A DNA stretch of 64,000 nt, from the IMG/VR virus record IMGVR_UViG_3300044835_000040, positions 62,001-126,000 of that record. The stretch is one strand, 5' to 3'. The DNA comes from a virus. The notes beneath the pieces are model-generated. The model did not search any database, was not told the origin of the DNA, and saw only the letters and a program-made list of their open reading frames with translations. A program made the translations under genes and the position numbers. Positions 63,891-64,000 of this stretch are shown here, piece after piece (position 1 is the first letter of the stretch; each line of letters starts with the position of its first letter).

Positions 63891-64000
63891 CCCGTTGACG
63901 GTCCGCCAGCGGCGTGTGGTGCTCGCGTGCAGCGACGGGCTGTGGCGTTCGATCGACGCGTGGTGTGTGCTTGCGAACAGCCGGGCGCCGAAGGGCGCGA
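63883..64000 (+). CDS. Hypothetical protein, 3'-truncated by the window edge
   Basis: 39 codons visible from the ATG at 63883, behind GGAGGAGAGGCGGC. Begins MADPLTVRQRRVVLACSDG and stays open to the last base. Too short to classify. Confidence 0.5.
   Translation, partial: MADPLTVRQRRVVLACSDGLWRSIDAWCVLANSRAPKGA

Overview
This window is a contiguous piece of a high-GC double-stranded DNA bacteriophage with a contractile tail (a myophage). It holds the end of a sheath gene, a tube protein, a tape-measure protein and a baseplate set in the order of the PBSX/Xkd and Mu families. Other phage hallmarks are the very tight packing of mostly small genes, nearly all on the + strand, with ATGA/GTGA overlaps and frequent GTG starts. 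The GC content and the style of the small zinc-binding genes suggest an actinobacterial or similar high-GC host; that is inference. I see no integrase, tRNA gene, CRISPR array, large terminase, portal or capsid gene. Both ends cut through genes, so the phage genome is larger than this window.

Layout. 1-18.9 kb: tail and baseplate operon (sheath C-terminus, tube, frameshift-type chaperone pair, tape measure, LysM and hub proteins, collagen-like fibre, glycosyltransferase, gp25-like, gpJ-like and YmfQ-like wedge proteins, two tail fibres). 18.9-22.3 kb: lysis-type enzymes (GH24 lysozyme, NlpC/P60-like peptidase, clan GH-A hydrolase). 22.4-33 kb: recombination and replication (RecT, Fe-S PD-(D/E)XK nuclease, HerA-like ATPase with tandem winged helices, O-like initiator, DnaC-like loader, RuvC-like resolvase). 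33-39.7 kb: a secreted transglycosylase, regulators and a second collagen-like fibre. 39.7-64 kb: three long operons of small accessory genes, including an Xre regulator, a ParB-like protein, an MT-A70 methyltransferase, a NADAR protein, a C39-like peptidase, a DUF5662 protein and many zinc-knuckle or membrane microproteins.

Mobile content is heavy. There are LAGLIDADG, HNH and GIY-YIG homing-type nucleases, two HNH remnants, and an antisense GIY-YIG gene that is the only convincing minus-strand gene.

Regulation. Three accessory operons start at sigma70-like promoters that carry the same 15-bp palindrome exactly between -35 and -10. Ten genes share a stereotyped ribosome-binding leader (GGAGGTGCG just before the start, often with GCAACCGA upstream). 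At 36246-36360 a promoter, two hairpins, a single-stranded stretch and a GNRA-capped terminator form what looks like a small RNA. Its unpaired stretch is complementary to this leader (24 of 25 positions for the leader at 33847-33871). This candidate trans-acting RNA regulator is the most interesting undescribed system I see here; it is an inference from sequence only.
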